Counted from the first letter of the stretch, positions 24,525 through 34,406 are shown. The stretch is DNA of 64,000 nt from Sporosarcina koreensis (GCF_001531445.1 NZ_LQYA01000004.1:1-64000); one strand, 5' to 3'. Numbers and translations: made by a program. The notes: a model not told the origin generated them from the letters alone.

Positions 24525-25530
24525 ACCCTACTGGAACCTTTACCGCATCCGACCGCTTCATCACTTCCTCATCATGCAAGTGGCAGGCGACGAAATGACC
24601 CTCTTCCTTTTCAAGCCATTTCGGCTTCAGCTCACTGCAGACCGGCATCGCATATGGACAGCGTGTCCGAAAAACACATCCGGACGGCGGATTGATTGGG
24701 CTCGGCAGCTCACCTTGCAAAAGAATCCTTTCCCGCGATTCCTCAATATCCGGATCCGGAATCGGAATTGCCGACAACAGTGCTTCCGTATAAGGATGCA
24801 ACGGCTTATCATACAGCTGCGCGCTCGTCGTAAGCTCCACCATATGCCCCAAATACATGACGCCAATCCGACTGGAAATGTATTTGACCATCGACAGATC
24901 ATGGGCGATGAACAAATACGTCAAACCCTTCTCCCGTTGGAGACGCTGAAGCAGCTTGACGACTTGCGCCTGCACGGACACGTCGAGCGCGGATATCGGT
25001 TCATCCGCGATGATGAATTCCGGATCGAGTGCTAACGATCGGGCGATGCCGATACGTTGCCGTTGACCGCCGGAAAATTCATGCGGATAACGGTTGGCGT
25101 GATCACGGTTCAGACCGACGTCTTCAAGCAATTCATTGACACGTGCACGCATTTCCGCCTGCGTCTTATACATGCCGTGGATCTGCATCGGCTCGGCGAC
25201 GATCTCGTATACAGTCGAACGGGGATTCAACGAAGCATACGGATCCTGGAAGATCATCTGCATCTTCTTCAGGAAACGCTGCCGTTCGTTGTCGGTCATC
25301 GTATGGACGCTGCGACCTTCGTACAGCACCTCGCCGTCCGTTTTATTGTATAGGCCCAGAATCGTCCGTCCTGCAGTCGATTTTCCGCAGCCCGATTCAC
25401 CGACAAGCCCGAACGTCTCTCCTCTTAAGATGTCGAAGCTGATGCCATCGACCGCCTTCAGCTTCATCCCTTTGCCTACGTCAAAATGGCGTTTCAAATC
25501 CTTTACGGATAAAATCACATCTCCTGCCAT
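24517..25530 (-). CDS. ykfD: Oligopeptide ABC transporter ATP-binding protein YkfD (OppF-like)
   Basis: A 337-aa ATPase with Walker [10 protein letters not shown], signature FSGGQRQRIGIARSL, Walker B EFIIADEPISALD, switch HDLSMVKY, and the C-terminal oligopeptide-transporter extension with a Cys cluster (CVFRTRCPYAMPVC, then VACHL) as in OppF/DppF. It closes the dpp-ykf operon and probably pairs with DppD to power the DppBC channel. The stop of ykfC abuts its start. Confidence 0.9.
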   Translation of the reverse strand: MAGDVILSVKDLKRHFDVGKGMKLKAVDGISFDILRGETFGLVGESGCGKSTAGRTILGLYNKTDGEVLYEGRSVHTMTDNERQRFLKKMQMIFQDPYASLNPRSTVYEIVAEPMQIHGMYKTQAEMRARVNELLEDVGLNRDHANRYPHEFSGGQRQRIGIARSLALDPEFIIADEPISALDVSVQAQVVKLLQRLQREKGLTYLFIAHDLSMVKYISSRIGVMYLGHMVELTTSAQLYDKPLHPYTEALLSAIPIPDPDIEESRERILLQGELPSPINPPSGCVFRTRCPYAMPVCSELKPKWLEKEEGHFVACHLHDEEVMKRSDAVKVPVGSS

Positions 25531-26475
25531 TCAATCTCCCCCTTCATCGTCGCCGTACCGGCGGACTGCGCACAATTCCCGTTCCAGCTTCGAACCCTCA
25601 AGCTTCAATAGCTCGATCGATTGCCCGGTCGATGGTGAATGCAGAAGCAACCTATTTCCATAATAAAACCCGACGTGCCGGACATTGCCTTTCCCTTCAT
25701 CATTCGCGAAAAATAACAGATCCCCTTTTTCCCATCGTTCCGGCTTATCCACCGGCACTTCCACGCCGCTCTTCGCCTGATCGCCTGCATCCCGTGGAAT
25801 GAAATGCCCGCAAGCCTTCAGCATATTGTATGTGAATCCCGAGCAATCAAAACCGTACGAGGACATACCGCCCCAGAAATACGGGAGATCCAAATAGGCG
25901 AGCCCCTCTTCGACAGCGGCGGACGCATTCCGCTTTTTAAATTGATGAACAGATGGCGCCCGCACAATATCCGTTTTCAACACCAATGCCTCTCCGTCCG
26001 GCGTCTCCACTTGGAAATGGTCTTCACTTTCATCAGTCAACGGCATAATCGTATTAAACGGTACAATGATGAGCGGCATCCCATCCGTATTCCATAATTG
26101 CGATTTCCCGACTGCCACTCTCACGAATCCACCGGCCTCCGCTAACGGAGACGCCTTTTTCAATTGGCGCAACGGCATCCATCCCGGGTAGCCCCTTTCA
26201 TCCTTCTTTGACGGTTGCCATACCGCAATGACTTTCGCCCACTCACCGGCAATTTCGTCGACGATGACCGGTTCGCCGTATAATAGTTGTGTCTGTACAC
26301 GGTTTCCATTGCAAAGGTCGAGCCGTTCCTCATAAGCGAGCTTCTCCAGCCATTTATTCAGGTGGAGCGGATTGGAAACACCATCGGCATCCATCTCGCG
26401 TGCGGATTCCGGAGAAGTCCACACCGTCGCGACTGGTACTGCGCACGTATACATATTCACTGTCAACTCGTTCAT
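25531..26475 (-). CDS. ykfC: NlpC/P60 gamma-D-glutamyl-L-diamino acid endopeptidase YkfC
   Basis: A 314-aa Cys peptidase that cleaves murein peptides between D-Glu and the diamino acid. The first ~180 residues are SH3b-like (ATVWTSPESAREMD, EIAGEWAKVIAVWQPS). The NlpC/P60 domain follows: YGFDCSGFTYNML with the catalytic Cys, KGDLLFFAN and VRHVGFYYGN with the catalytic His. No signal peptide is seen, in line with a cytoplasmic role on imported peptides. It overlaps ykfB by 4 bases. Confidence 0.9.
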   Translation of the reverse strand: MNELTVNMYTCAVPVATVWTSPESAREMDADGVSNPLHLNKWLEKLAYEERLDLCNGNRVQTQLLYGEPVIVDEIAGEWAKVIAVWQPSKKDERGYPGWMPLRQLKKASPLAEAGGFVRVAVGKSQLWNTDGMPLIIVPFNTIMPLTDESEDHFQVETPDGEALVLKTDIVRAPSVHQFKKRNASAAVEEGLAYLDLPYFWGGMSSYGFDCSGFTYNMLKACGHFIPRDAGDQAKSGVEVPVDKPERWEKGDLLFFANDEGKGNVRHVGFYYGNRLLLHSPSTGQSIELLKLEGSKLERELCAVRRYGDDEGGD

Positions 26476-27578
26476 TGTCCTTCCACCTTCCTGATTAATC
26501 CCATCGCTTCCTGATCCAATCCAAGGCCTGGTCCTTCAGGCAGCCGGATGACCCTTCCCTCATAGACAATTCCTCCGGCGACAATATCCTCTGCCAACAT
26601 AAGTGGCGCATCGAAATCGAATCTCGTAATGTTCGGCTGGCTTGCCGCCAAATGGGCTGCAGCCGTAATTCCAAGCTTCGTCTCGATCATGCTGCCGACC
26701 ATACATTCAACACCATACATTTCAGCCAATGCATTGATCTTCAATGCCTCATGGATGCCGCCTGATTTCATAAGCTTAATATTAATCAAATCCGCCGCCC
26801 GCAATTGCAAAGCTCGGAGCGCATCCTTCGCGGAAAACACACTTTCATCCGCCATGATTGGCGTAAGCGTATGATTCGTCACATACGCAAGACCGTCGAC
26901 ATCATCCGCCGCCACCGGCTGTTCAATCAATTCGATATCGAGCCCTGCATCCTCCATCTTGCCAATTGCGAAAACCGCTTCTTTCGGTTTCCATCCTTGG
27001 TTCGCGTCCAGCCGGATTTTCGGCGTCGAACCGACCCTTTCCCGGATCGCCTGGATACGTGCGATATCCTCGCCAATATCCCCGATGCCGACTTTCACTT
27101 TCAACACGTTGAAGCCGTCAGCAATATAACGCTCTGCGTCATCCGCCATTTCAACTGCATCATTGACACTCACCGTGAAGTCGGTTTCGATTTTCTCGCG
27201 GAATCCACCAAGCAATTGATACAGCGGCAATCCCGCCAACTGGCCAAGCAGATCATGGATAGCCATGTCTACTGCAGCCTTGGCGCTTGTATTGCGGACG
27301 ATTGACCGTTTCAGCAGATGGAAGACTTCCTCGCGATTCCGGACATCCAGCCCTACCAAAAGTGGCGCAATCACCTCTTCAATCGCGTATGTAATGCTGC
27401 CGAGCGAATCGCCTGTGATGACGTGAGTCGGAGGCGATTCCCCCCAACCTGCACGCCCGTCGTCAGTCGTCACTTTCACATAGATAGCATAGGCCGTCGT
27501 CACTGTCCGCAACGCCGTTTTAAACGGTTTCGTCAACGGAACAGCGACTGGAATTGTTTCGATTGCTTGAATCCGCAT
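26472..27578 (-). CDS. ykfB: L-Ala-D/L-Glu epimerase YkfB (enolase superfamily)
   Basis: A 368-aa dipeptide epimerase that converts L-Ala-D-Glu from murein to L-Ala-L-Glu. Enolase-superfamily catalytic parts: VLKVKVGIGD with the KxK lysines, metal ligands in IRLDANQGW, ELIEQPV and MADESVFS, and the second lysine in INIKLMKSGG. It fits the order ykfA-B-C of Bacillus, turning wall peptides into usable amino acids. Confidence 0.93.
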   Translation of the reverse strand: MRIQAIETIPVAVPLTKPFKTALRTVTTAYAIYVKVTTDDGRAGWGESPPTHVITGDSLGSITYAIEEVIAPLLVGLDVRNREEVFHLLKRSIVRNTSAKAAVDMAIHDLLGQLAGLPLYQLLGGFREKIETDFTVSVNDAVEMADDAERYIADGFNVLKVKVGIGDIGEDIARIQAIRERVGSTPKIRLDANQGWKPKEAVFAIGKMEDAGLDIELIEQPVAADDVDGLAYVTNHTLTPIMADESVFSAKDALRALQLRAADLINIKLMKSGGIHEALKINALAEMYGVECMVGSMIETKLGITAAAHLAASQPNITRFDFDAPLMLAEDIVAGGIVYEGRVIRLPEGPGLGLDQEAMGLIRKVEGQ

Positions 27579-28502
27579 TCATTCCACCCCCGGCAATATC
27601 GTCAATGTCTTATGATCTGCGTCCAGCTTTGCATCGACCCCTAGCGGAATCGCGAAATGCGGCTCGCAGTGGCCTATCTTGAAGCCCTCCACAACCGGCT
27701 TCCCCAAGCCACCCAAATAATGATGGAACACGTCATCCAACGACAAGGTCCTCTGTTGTTTCTTCGGCTCAACTTCCGAGAAATCCCCGATGACGATGCC
27801 CGCTGCATCTGCAAGTTTCCCAGCCATTCGCAGCTGGTTCAGCATCCCATCGACCCGGTACGGCTCCTCGCCAACATCTTCGATAAAGAGCAGCTTATCC
27901 TTCGTATCAATCTCAAATTTCGTCCCGATCGTGTCCGCAAGCAGCGACAAGTTGCCGCCGACAATCTCACCTTGCGCACTGCCCCCGGCAAGGGATGTCA
28001 ACGGGGAAATGTCGTCTGTATAGTGAAGCTCCATCGGTTCGAATAGTTGCTGGAACATTTTTGCAGACAGCTCATGGAATGTATCTTTGCCGACGCATGA
28101 AGCGAGCATCGGACCATGGAAGGTAACGAGATTCGAGTAAAGACCCATGGCGGTATGGAGGAATGTGATGTCGCTGAATCCCCAAAACACTTTCGGATTT
28201 TCCCGGATCAGCTGCAAATCCAACCGATCCGTGTAGCGTGCGGAGCCGTAACCTCCTCCCGCACAAATAATGCCACTGATGGACGGATCCTCGAACATAT
28301 CTTCCAAGTCCTGCAGCCGTTCATCATCCGTCCCTGCTAAATAGCCATTGACGCTTTTCACATGTTGCCCGAATTTCCATTTCAAGCCGAGCTGTTCCAG
28401 AAAAGCGAGGGAACGCTCCAGGTTTTCTTGATTCGGCGGGCTCGACGGCGCGACGATTCCGATCGTATCCCCCTTTTGAAGCCTTTTCGGTCGTATTCTC
28501 AA
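27579..28502 (-). CDS. ykfA: LD-carboxypeptidase YkfA (peptidase S66)
   Basis: A 307-aa Ser peptidase removing the terminal D-Ala from murein tetrapeptides. Family features: IVAPSSPP near the start, CAGGGYGSARYTDRLD, GFSDITFLHTA, the Glu of the triad in LLFIEDVGEEPYRVDGML, and the His in KIGHCEPHFAIPLG. No signal peptide. It is the first ykf gene and is separated from dppE by 312 bases holding a terminator, element E1 and array B1, so the ykf genes may be expressed partly apart from dpp. Confidence 0.9.
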   Translation of the reverse strand: MRIRPKRLQKGDTIGIVAPSSPPNQENLERSLAFLEQLGLKWKFGQHVKSVNGYLAGTDDERLQDLEDMFEDPSISGIICAGGGYGSARYTDRLDLQLIRENPKVFWGFSDITFLHTAMGLYSNLVTFHGPMLASCVGKDTFHELSAKMFQQLFEPMELHYTDDISPLTSLAGGSAQGEIVGGNLSLLADTIGTKFEIDTKDKLLFIEDVGEEPYRVDGMLNQLRMAGKLADAAGIVIGDFSEVEPKKQQRTLSLDDVFHHYLGGLGKPVVEGFKIGHCEPHFAIPLGVDAKLDADHKTLTILPGVE

Positions 28503-28540
28503 TCTCCTACACCTCTTTCAATCAAAAATCATAATTAGCA

Positions 28541-28720
28541 CGCATAATTTCATCCAAAAACGCATAAGTAGCTGGAATCACGCATAACGACGTTCAAACA
28601 CGCATAAATTTCGTTTTTCGTGCATAAATCCTTGAATTGGTTCATAAATCGCCGGATTCGCGCATAAATCCTTCGAAACGCGCATAATGCCCGCAACTAG
28701 TTCATGAATTGTCGAAAGGC
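28541..28720 (-). repeat. Array B1: nine units of exactly 20 bp, CGCATAAATC + 10 variable
   Basis: Units start at 28541 and then every 20 bases to 28701. Each begins with CGCATAA or a variant (TGCATAAATC, TTCATAAATC, TTCATGAATT) and ends with 10 bases different in every unit. On the message strand the conserved half reads GATTTATGCG. The last unit runs into element E1. Located between dppE and ykfA. Confidence 0.92.
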
Positions 28721-28766
28721 ATTTTGCGCGACTAGCAGTTTAAATTAATTTAGACTTCCCGCGTAC
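28709..28766. repeat. Dispersed element E, copy 1
   Basis: Starts TTGTCGAAAGGCATTTTGCG and ends CTTCCCGCGTAC; distance from TTGTC to CTTCCC is 46 bases. After GCGCG a short inverted repeat ACT-AGC-AGT lies where the other copies have different but also self-complementary bases. Copies 2 and 3 are at 51740 and 61766. Confidence 0.7.
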
Positions 28767-28769
28767 ATC

Positions 28770-28809
28770 AAATTGGAAAGTCGCGGCGCCATGACGGACA
28801 CCGCGACTT
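28770..28809 (-). terminator. Terminator-like hairpin after dppE
   Basis: AAGTCGCGG (28778-28786) pairs with CCGCGACTT (28801-28809), 6 bases past the dppE stop. The T-run on the minus strand is short (TTTCCAATT), so it may only attenuate transcription into ykf. Confidence 0.65.
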
Positions 28810-28814
28810 GTGCA

Positions 28815-30482
28815 TTAGTTCTTATCTGCGTATTTCAAGTCGACATAGCCGACAGGGTGGCGCAGGATACCGGATACGCCCGGTTTTTCAAGTGATGTCG
28901 AGTTGTAGAAGTATAATGGGAATACAGGCATTTCATCCATTAGAAGCGTATCTGCCTGCATCAGCAATTCCCAACGTTTGTTTTCGTCCGTTTCATTTTT
29001 AATGTCTGCAATGAGCTTATCGTATTCCGCGTTCGACCATGTCGTACGGTTCATGGAAGAGTCAGTGATAAAGCTTTCAAGCGCGTTCACAGGATCCGCA
29101 TAGTCATGCAGGAATGAGGAACGGGACATTTGGTATTTGAACTCTTTTTGCTCGGAAAGGAATACTCCGCTTTCCACGTTTTGCAGCTCGGCGTCAACCC
29201 CTAGTACTTCCTTGAACTTGGATTGAAGAGCAATTGCGATGTTCTGATGCGATTCGCTTGTTGAATAGGAAAGTGTCACTTTCGGAAGTTCCGTATAGCC
29301 TTCCTCTTTCATTCCTTCTTCCAAAAGCTGTTTCGCTGTTTCCGGATTGTAGGAAACGAGGTCGCCTACCGTTTCACGGAATTCTTTCCCGTCTGGTCCG
29401 ATAAATCCATATGTGACGAAGCCATGAGCCGGCTTCTCCCCATTCTTCGTTACAAAATTGACGATTTCCTCTTGATCAACCGCAAATGCGAATGCTTGAC
29501 GGATCTTTTTGTTCGTGAATGGTTCCATCGATGTGTTGAAGCGATAGAAATACAAGCCCGCTTGGTCATCGATGCGAAGCTCTTCGCTATCCTTCAATTG
29601 ATCTGCAATTTCCGACGGTACACCTGTCACATCCAACTCATTTGCTTGGTACATTTGATAGGCAGTTGTATCGTCGTTTACCATCGCCCAGTGGACTTTA
29701 TCCAACTTGACTGCACCCGCATCCCAATAATGTTCGTTCTTTTCAAACTCGAAGCTGACATCATGGCTCCATGCAGCCAATTTAAACGGCCCATTCCCTA
29801 CGAATGTTGCGGCTTCTGTATGCCACTTCGGATCTGCGGATGCCACTTTTTCGTTGATCGGGAAGAAGCTTGGATTTGTGATGATATTCAAGAATGCTTC
29901 GTTCGGTGACGTCAATTTGACGACGAACGTCTTTTCATCTTGCGCTTCGATCGCGATGTCATCAGCGGAGCCTTCGCCGGTGTTGTATTCTTCCGCTCCT
30001 TCGATGAAGTAGGCAAGGAATGCTGCAGGTGACGCTGTTTCCGGGTTCAACATATGCTTCCAGGCGAATACGAAATCGCCGGCTACGACCGGATCACCGT
30101 TCGACCATTTCGCGTTATCGCGGATTGTGAATGTATATGTTAATCCGTCATCGGAGATATCGATTTTTTCAGCTGTCGCCTCGACCGCTTTGTGATCTTC
30201 ATCCATGCGCGTTAGACCTTCCATAATATTGTTAAGCGCGCTCCAGGATACTGCGTTGAAGCCGATGGAAGGATCGAACGATGTCGGCTCTTCCCCATTG
30301 TTCATTAAGAGTATTTTCTCTCCGGAAGTCGCTTCCTCTGTCTTGCCTTCTTCTTTTCCTTCATCCGTCGACGTCGTATCCGCCGGTTCTTCCGGCTCCT
30401 TGCCTGCATCCTTGTTTGCAGTACATGCCGCAAGAACGAGCGCAAGCATAGCCACCATCAAAAATGTCAACCATTTCTTCAT
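28815..30482 (-). CDS. dppE: Oligo/dipeptide ABC transporter substrate-binding lipoprotein DppE
   Basis: A 555-aa family 5 solute-binding lipoprotein. The signal and lipobox (MVAMLALVLAACTANKD) anchor it to the outer face of the membrane; then an acidic linker (EPEEPADTTSTDEGKEEGK) and the SBP_bac_5 domain with FTIRDNAKWSNGDPVVAGDF and NPSFFPIN. By position it is DppE of the dppABCDE-ykf operon and delivers peptides, including murein peptides, to DppBC. Confidence 0.92.
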   Translation of the reverse strand: MKKWLTFLMVAMLALVLAACTANKDAGKEPEEPADTTSTDEGKEEGKTEEATSGEKILLMNNGEEPTSFDPSIGFNAVSWSALNNIMEGLTRMDEDHKAVEATAEKIDISDDGLTYTFTIRDNAKWSNGDPVVAGDFVFAWKHMLNPETASPAAFLAYFIEGAEEYNTGEGSADDIAIEAQDEKTFVVKLTSPNEAFLNIITNPSFFPINEKVASADPKWHTEAATFVGNGPFKLAAWSHDVSFEFEKNEHYWDAGAVKLDKVHWAMVNDDTTAYQMYQANELDVTGVPSEIADQLKDSEELRIDDQAGLYFYRFNTSMEPFTNKKIRQAFAFAVDQEEIVNFVTKNGEKPAHGFVTYGFIGPDGKEFRETVGDLVSYNPETAKQLLEEGMKEEGYTELPKVTLSYSTSESHQNIAIALQSKFKEVLGVDAELQNVESGVFLSEQKEFKYQMSRSSFLHDYADPVNALESFITDSSMNRTTWSNAEYDKLIADIKNETDENKRWELLMQADTLLMDEMPVFPLYFYNSTSLEKPGVSGILRHPVGYVDLKYADKN

Positions 30483-30537
30483 TTCAATAACCCCCTTTGT
30501 TTATATATGACTTGCTAAGCACTTTCGTGCGAAAAAC

Positions 30538-31629
30538 CTAGTTGTGACCAAAAACTTTCTTTGCCCGTTCATCCTGCAGCCAGCAATCCACAGCGTGGGT
30601 AGCGGATAAGCCGGTCGTAGCTGGATAGATGCGGTCACAAACCTCCATGGCGAATGGGCATCTTGCCGTGAATGGACATCCTATCGGCGGTGCGAATAAA
30701 TCCGGCGGCGTCCCTTCAATCGGCTGAAGCTCTTCTTCCTTCAGATCGAGCCGCGGAACCGATGCAAGCAATCCTTTTGTGTACGGGTGCTGCGGTGAAT
30801 AGAACACCTCGCGCTTCTCACCGATTTCAATGACTTTTCCTGCGTACATGACCGCGATCCGATCTGCAATCTTCGCAACGACCCCCAAATCATGCGTGAT
30901 AAGAATGATCGAAACGCCCGTCCGCTCCTGAATTTCTTCGAACAGCTCGAGAATCTGTGCCTGGATTGTGACATCCAGCGCAGTCGTCGGCTCGTCTGCG
31001 ATGAGCAGTTCAGGCTCGCAGATCAAAGCGATTGCAATAACAATCCGTTGCCGCATTCCTCCTGAAAATTGATGAGGATACTGCTTCATCCTTTCTTCAG
31101 GATTCGGAATGCCGACCACTTCCAGCAATTTAATCGCTTTTTGGCGGGCTTCGGTTTTACTCACTTTTTGGTGTGTGCGCAGCCCCTCCGTCAACTGCTC
31201 GCCGATTTTGAGCGTCGGATTCAAGGCGGTCATCGGATCTTGGAAGATCATCGAGATGTCCACCCCTTGCACTTTCCTCATTTCGGATTTATCGAGCTTC
31301 GTCAAATCCTTTCCTTTAAAGAGGACATTTCCATTTTTAATACGGCCAGCCGGTTTTGGTATCAGCCCCATGATTGTATTCGCAGTGACACTTTTCCCAC
31401 AGCCCGATTCTCCAACGATGGCAAGTGTCTCTCCTTTGTATAGATCGAATGAAACGCCGCGAAGAGCTTGTACTTCCCCTCCGAATGTCTTAAATGATAC
31501 ATGCAGGTCCCGGACGGAAAGCATGACATCCGTAAACGTTTTATTGCGCTTGCGCAATCGGGCCGGTTCCTGCGCGACTGCTGTGCCGCCTTGGTTTTCA
31601 TCAATCGGTGCAAATTTTCTACTTTCCAA
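30538..31629 (-). CDS. dppD: Dipeptide ABC transporter ATP-binding protein DppD
   Basis: About 363 aa. Walker [10 protein letters not shown], signature [15 protein letters not shown], Walker [13 protein letters not shown], switch HDLGVVAK and the C-terminal Cys-bearing extension ([14 protein letters not shown]). About 35 residues rich in charged and small residues precede the ABC domain ([11 protein letters not shown]). I prefer the TTG at 31629, 8 bases after GAGGGGG; a GTG at 31638 overlaps that site. Confidence 0.9.
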   Translation of the reverse strand: MESRKFAPIDENQGGTAVAQEPARLRKRNKTFTDVMLSVRDLHVSFKTFGGEVQALRGVSFDLYKGETLAIVGESGCGKSVTANTIMGLIPKPAGRIKNGNVLFKGKDLTKLDKSEMRKVQGVDISMIFQDPMTALNPTLKIGEQLTEGLRTHQKVSKTEARQKAIKLLEVVGIPNPEERMKQYPHQFSGGMRQRIVIAIALICEPELLIADEPTTALDVTIQAQILELFEEIQERTGVSIILITHDLGVVAKIADRIAVMYAGKVIEIGEKREVFYSPQHPYTKGLLASVPRLDLKEEELQPIEGTPPDLFAPPIGCPFTARCPFAMEVCDRIYPATTGLSATHAVDCWLQDERAKKVFGHN

Positions 31630-31634
31630 TCCAC

Positions 31635-32573
31635 TCACCCCCTCAGTTTCGGATCAAGCGCGTCTTGCATACCGTCTCCGAGGACGTTAAATGCAAACAT
31701 TGTCATTGAAATGAAGAACGCAGGGAAGAATAACCTCCACCAATGTCCTGACAAGATAACAGGCAATGCGTCATTCGCCATGACCCCCCAGCTTGCAACT
31801 GGTGCTTGGATCCCAAGTCCGATGAAGCTTAGGAAGGCTTCCGCAAAGATGGCACTCGGCACGGTCAATGTCATTTGGACGATAATCGGTCCCATTGTAT
31901 TCGGCAGCAAGTTCTTCCGAATGATCCTAGGTGTCTTTGCTCCGAATGATTTCGAGGCAGTCACAAATTCATAATTCTTAATCTGAAGCACTTGTCCCCT
32001 CACAATCCGGGCCATTCCGACCCAGCCGGTGATCGTTAGCGCGACAATGATCGTCGTTAAACTCGGCCCCATGATGACCATCAACAGAATGACGACAAGC
32101 AGATGAGGAAGCCCGTAAAGAATTTCAATGATTCGCATCATGATGGTGTCTGTCCTGCCGCCTTTATAGCCGCTGATTCCGCCGTAGATAATGCCGATGA
32201 AAAAGTCGATCAACGCAGCGGCAACACCGACGAACAATGACACACGAGCACCATGCCAAGTTCTTGTAAAGACGTCCCATCCCTTATCATCTGTGCCAAA
32301 CCAATGTGTCGAAGATGGCGGCAAGTTCTGGTTTGCATATTGAGTCGTTTCTATATTATGCGGCGATAATATCGGAGCGAAAATCGCAAACAGCGTCAGG
32401 ATGATTAAAAATACCAAACCGCCCATCGCCATTTTATTCTTCCGTAATCTACGCCAGGCGTCTTTCCAATAGGATAGCGACGGACGCACGACCGACTCCG
32501 CTTTCTCCGCGTCCTTCCCTTTCTGCTGGAACCATTCATCCGGGATTTGTACGTTTTGCTGATGACTCACCAT
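31635..32573 (-). CDS. dppC: Dipeptide ABC transporter permease DppC
   Basis: A 312-aa permease with about six membrane segments and a cytoplasmic N-terminal arm (SYWKDAWRRLRKNKMAMGG). The EAA loop is seen as FVTASKSFGAKTPRIIRKNLLPN. It pairs with DppB. Starts overlap the dppB stop; ATG 32573 follows AAAGGAAGGTG better than the GTG three bases upstream. Confidence 0.92.
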   Translation of the reverse strand: MVSHQQNVQIPDEWFQQKGKDAEKAESVVRPSLSYWKDAWRRLRKNKMAMGGLVFLIILTLFAIFAPILSPHNIETTQYANQNLPPSSTHWFGTDDKGWDVFTRTWHGARVSLFVGVAAALIDFFIGIIYGGISGYKGGRTDTIMMRIIEILYGLPHLLVVILLMVIMGPSLTTIIVALTITGWVGMARIVRGQVLQIKNYEFVTASKSFGAKTPRIIRKNLLPNTMGPIIVQMTLTVPSAIFAEAFLSFIGLGIQAPVASWGVMANDALPVILSGHWWRLFFPAFFISMTMFAFNVLGDGMQDALDPKLRG

Positions 32574-33508
32574 CACGCATCACCTTCCTTTCGGTGAAGT
32601 TTAATGCGCGGATCAAGGAATCCATAGACGATATCTACTAAAAACAACATGAATACGAGGAACGCGCTATAGAATACGGTCGAACCCATGATGACCGGGT
32701 AATCCCGGTTATTGATGCTCTCGACGAAATATTTCCCCATGCCCGGTATCGCAAAAATCTTTTCAATGACGAATGTTCCCGTCAAAATTCCTGCAAGCAT
32801 CGTCCCCATAATAGTGACGACCGGCATTAATGCATTGCGCAGTGCATGCCGAAGCACAATACGCATCGGCGATAACCCTTTCGCTCTCGCCATTTTCATA
32901 TAATCCTGCGTCAGTACCTCAAGCATGCTCGATCGTGTCAGACGTGCGATGATTGCTGTTGGACCTGTCGCAAGCGCCAATGTCGGCAAAATCATATGTA
33001 GAGGGCTGCTCCATGTTGCCGGCGGGAGAAGGTTCCAGTTGACCGCTAATTGTTGGATCAGCACCGTTGCCAATACGAAGTTCGGGACCGATATCCCTAC
33101 GACCGCAAACGCCATCGCCGCATAATCGATAATGCCGTTATGTCGCAAGGCGGCAAATGTCCCTAATGTAATTCCCGATATGACAGCGACGAGAATCGTT
33201 ACCATTCCTAACTCGAGTGATATCGGAAAGCCTCTGGCAAGCAATTTATTCACTGAGTCATTCGGCTTTTTAATGGAAGGTCCGAAGTCGAATGTCGCAA
33301 TTGATTTCAAATAATGAATGTATTGCACATGTGTTGGTTGGTCCAGTTTATAGAACTTCTCCAGGTTCGCCTGGATCGTCGGGTTCGATGTCCGTTCTTC
33401 ATCGAACGGCGATCCAGGTATTGAATGCATTAAGAAAAATGTTAGTGTCGCGATGATGAGGATTGTCGCAATCATCATGAAGAATCTTTTTACTATGTAA
33501 ATTGCCAT
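32573..33508 (-). CDS. dppB: Dipeptide ABC transporter permease DppB
   Basis: A 311-aa permease. The family start MAIYIVKRFFMMIATILIIA and IPGSPFDEER, the EAA loop DYMKMARAKGLSPMRIVLRH and the end SINNRDYPVIMGSTVFYSA are typical. The frame is open to 33601 but that part lies within dppA; ATG 33508 is 13 bases after the dppA stop. Confidence 0.93.
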   Translation of the reverse strand: MAIYIVKRFFMMIATILIIATLTFFLMHSIPGSPFDEERTSNPTIQANLEKFYKLDQPTHVQYIHYLKSIATFDFGPSIKKPNDSVNKLLARGFPISLELGMVTILVAVISGITLGTFAALRHNGIIDYAAMAFAVVGISVPNFVLATVLIQQLAVNWNLLPPATWSSPLHMILPTLALATGPTAIIARLTRSSMLEVLTQDYMKMARAKGLSPMRIVLRHALRNALMPVVTIMGTMLAGILTGTFVIEKIFAIPGMGKYFVESINNRDYPVIMGSTVFYSAFLVFMLFLVDIVYGFLDPRIKLHRKEGDA

Positions 33509-33521
33509 GCGCCATCCCCCC

Positions 33522-34346
33522 TTAGCAGAACTTTGTTTGCATTGCCAATTCAACCATGACGAGCATCGCCCGGTACGCTTCCAGAATGTCCTTCGCTTCA
33601 AATTTCACGATGGTTGTTCCCGGCTCAATTTCACATCCTGGCATAAGCGCGGCCCACTCGGCCTGACCATAATTCGTGAATTCAATGCGCAAAACTGGAT
33701 TCTCAGGTGGTACTAACGGTTGGATTGTTGATCGTTTAGCAATTGCTTCTGCAGTCTTCTCTTCGATTAATGCGTGTGCCTTCGTCGGATGCAGTGTCTT
33801 CACCGCAGAACGGGATATAGATTGCTTAACTGCAGCAGTCACAACTCCGGGAATCAAGGCTTCCGCTTCTTGACATGCACGATCATCCCCAGCGACCATG
33901 ATGACAGGCACTCCGTAATAGCCCGCGACATAGGCGTTCAATCCAAGTTCGCCAATCGCCACGTCATTGATATGCATATTCCTGACGCCGAATGTCATCG
34001 AATGGCTCATAACACCTGGTTGACCGGCCCTTGCATGGTATCCGGCAAATATCGCCCCATCGAATGATTCATTCACTGCCTGCACCATTGAAAACGCTTT
34101 CAAATCTCCTGTTATCAAATCCGCATCTGGATGCAACTCCTCAACAAGAAGATTGTTCATTTTAGAATGGCTGTCATTGACAAGCACTTGCTCGGCTCCT
34201 TCTCGGATTGCCGCGCGGATGATGGCGTTCGCCTCCTCTGTCATAATACGTCGGGCACGTTCATAATTATGCCTAGCCGAGTCGACAAACGTATAATCGG
34301 GAAGTCCCGTAATCCCTTCCATATCGACGGATACATAAATTTTCAA
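33522..34346 (-). CDS. dppA: D-aminopeptidase DppA (peptidase M55)
   Basis: A 274-aa zinc-dependent D-aminopeptidase, a self-compartmentalising decamer in Bacillus, acting on D-Ala-containing peptides. The zinc-site start VSVDMEGITGL, NDSHSKMNNL, AGYHARAGQPGVMSHSM and GDDRACQEAEAL are family motifs. First gene of dppABCDE-ykfABCD. It starts with TTG behind GGGGGAAT; the promoter and a CodY-like box lie upstream. Confidence 0.93.
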   Translation of the reverse strand: MKIYVSVDMEGITGLPDYTFVDSARHNYERARRIMTEEANAIIRAAIREGAEQVLVNDSHSKMNNLLVEELHPDADLITGDLKAFSMVQAVNESFDGAIFAGYHARAGQPGVMSHSMTFGVRNMHINDVAIGELGLNAYVAGYYGVPVIMVAGDDRACQEAEALIPGVVTAAVKQSISRSAVKTLHPTKAHALIEEKTAEAIAKRSTIQPLVPPENPVLRIEFTNYGQAEWAALMPGCEIEPGTTIVKFEAKDILEAYRAMLVMVELAMQTKFC

Positions 34347-34406
34347 ATCGATTCCCCCATTTCTTCTATCTCTCTAAAAACTTTAACTGACTAATTGGTA
34401 ATTTCA

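Noticed and set aside
28541-28720. CRISPR array
   Set aside because: Fixed and variable parts are only 10 bases each, the fixed part varies at several positions, and no cas genes are present. The same holds for the arrays at 51803, 51579, 58955 and 61619.
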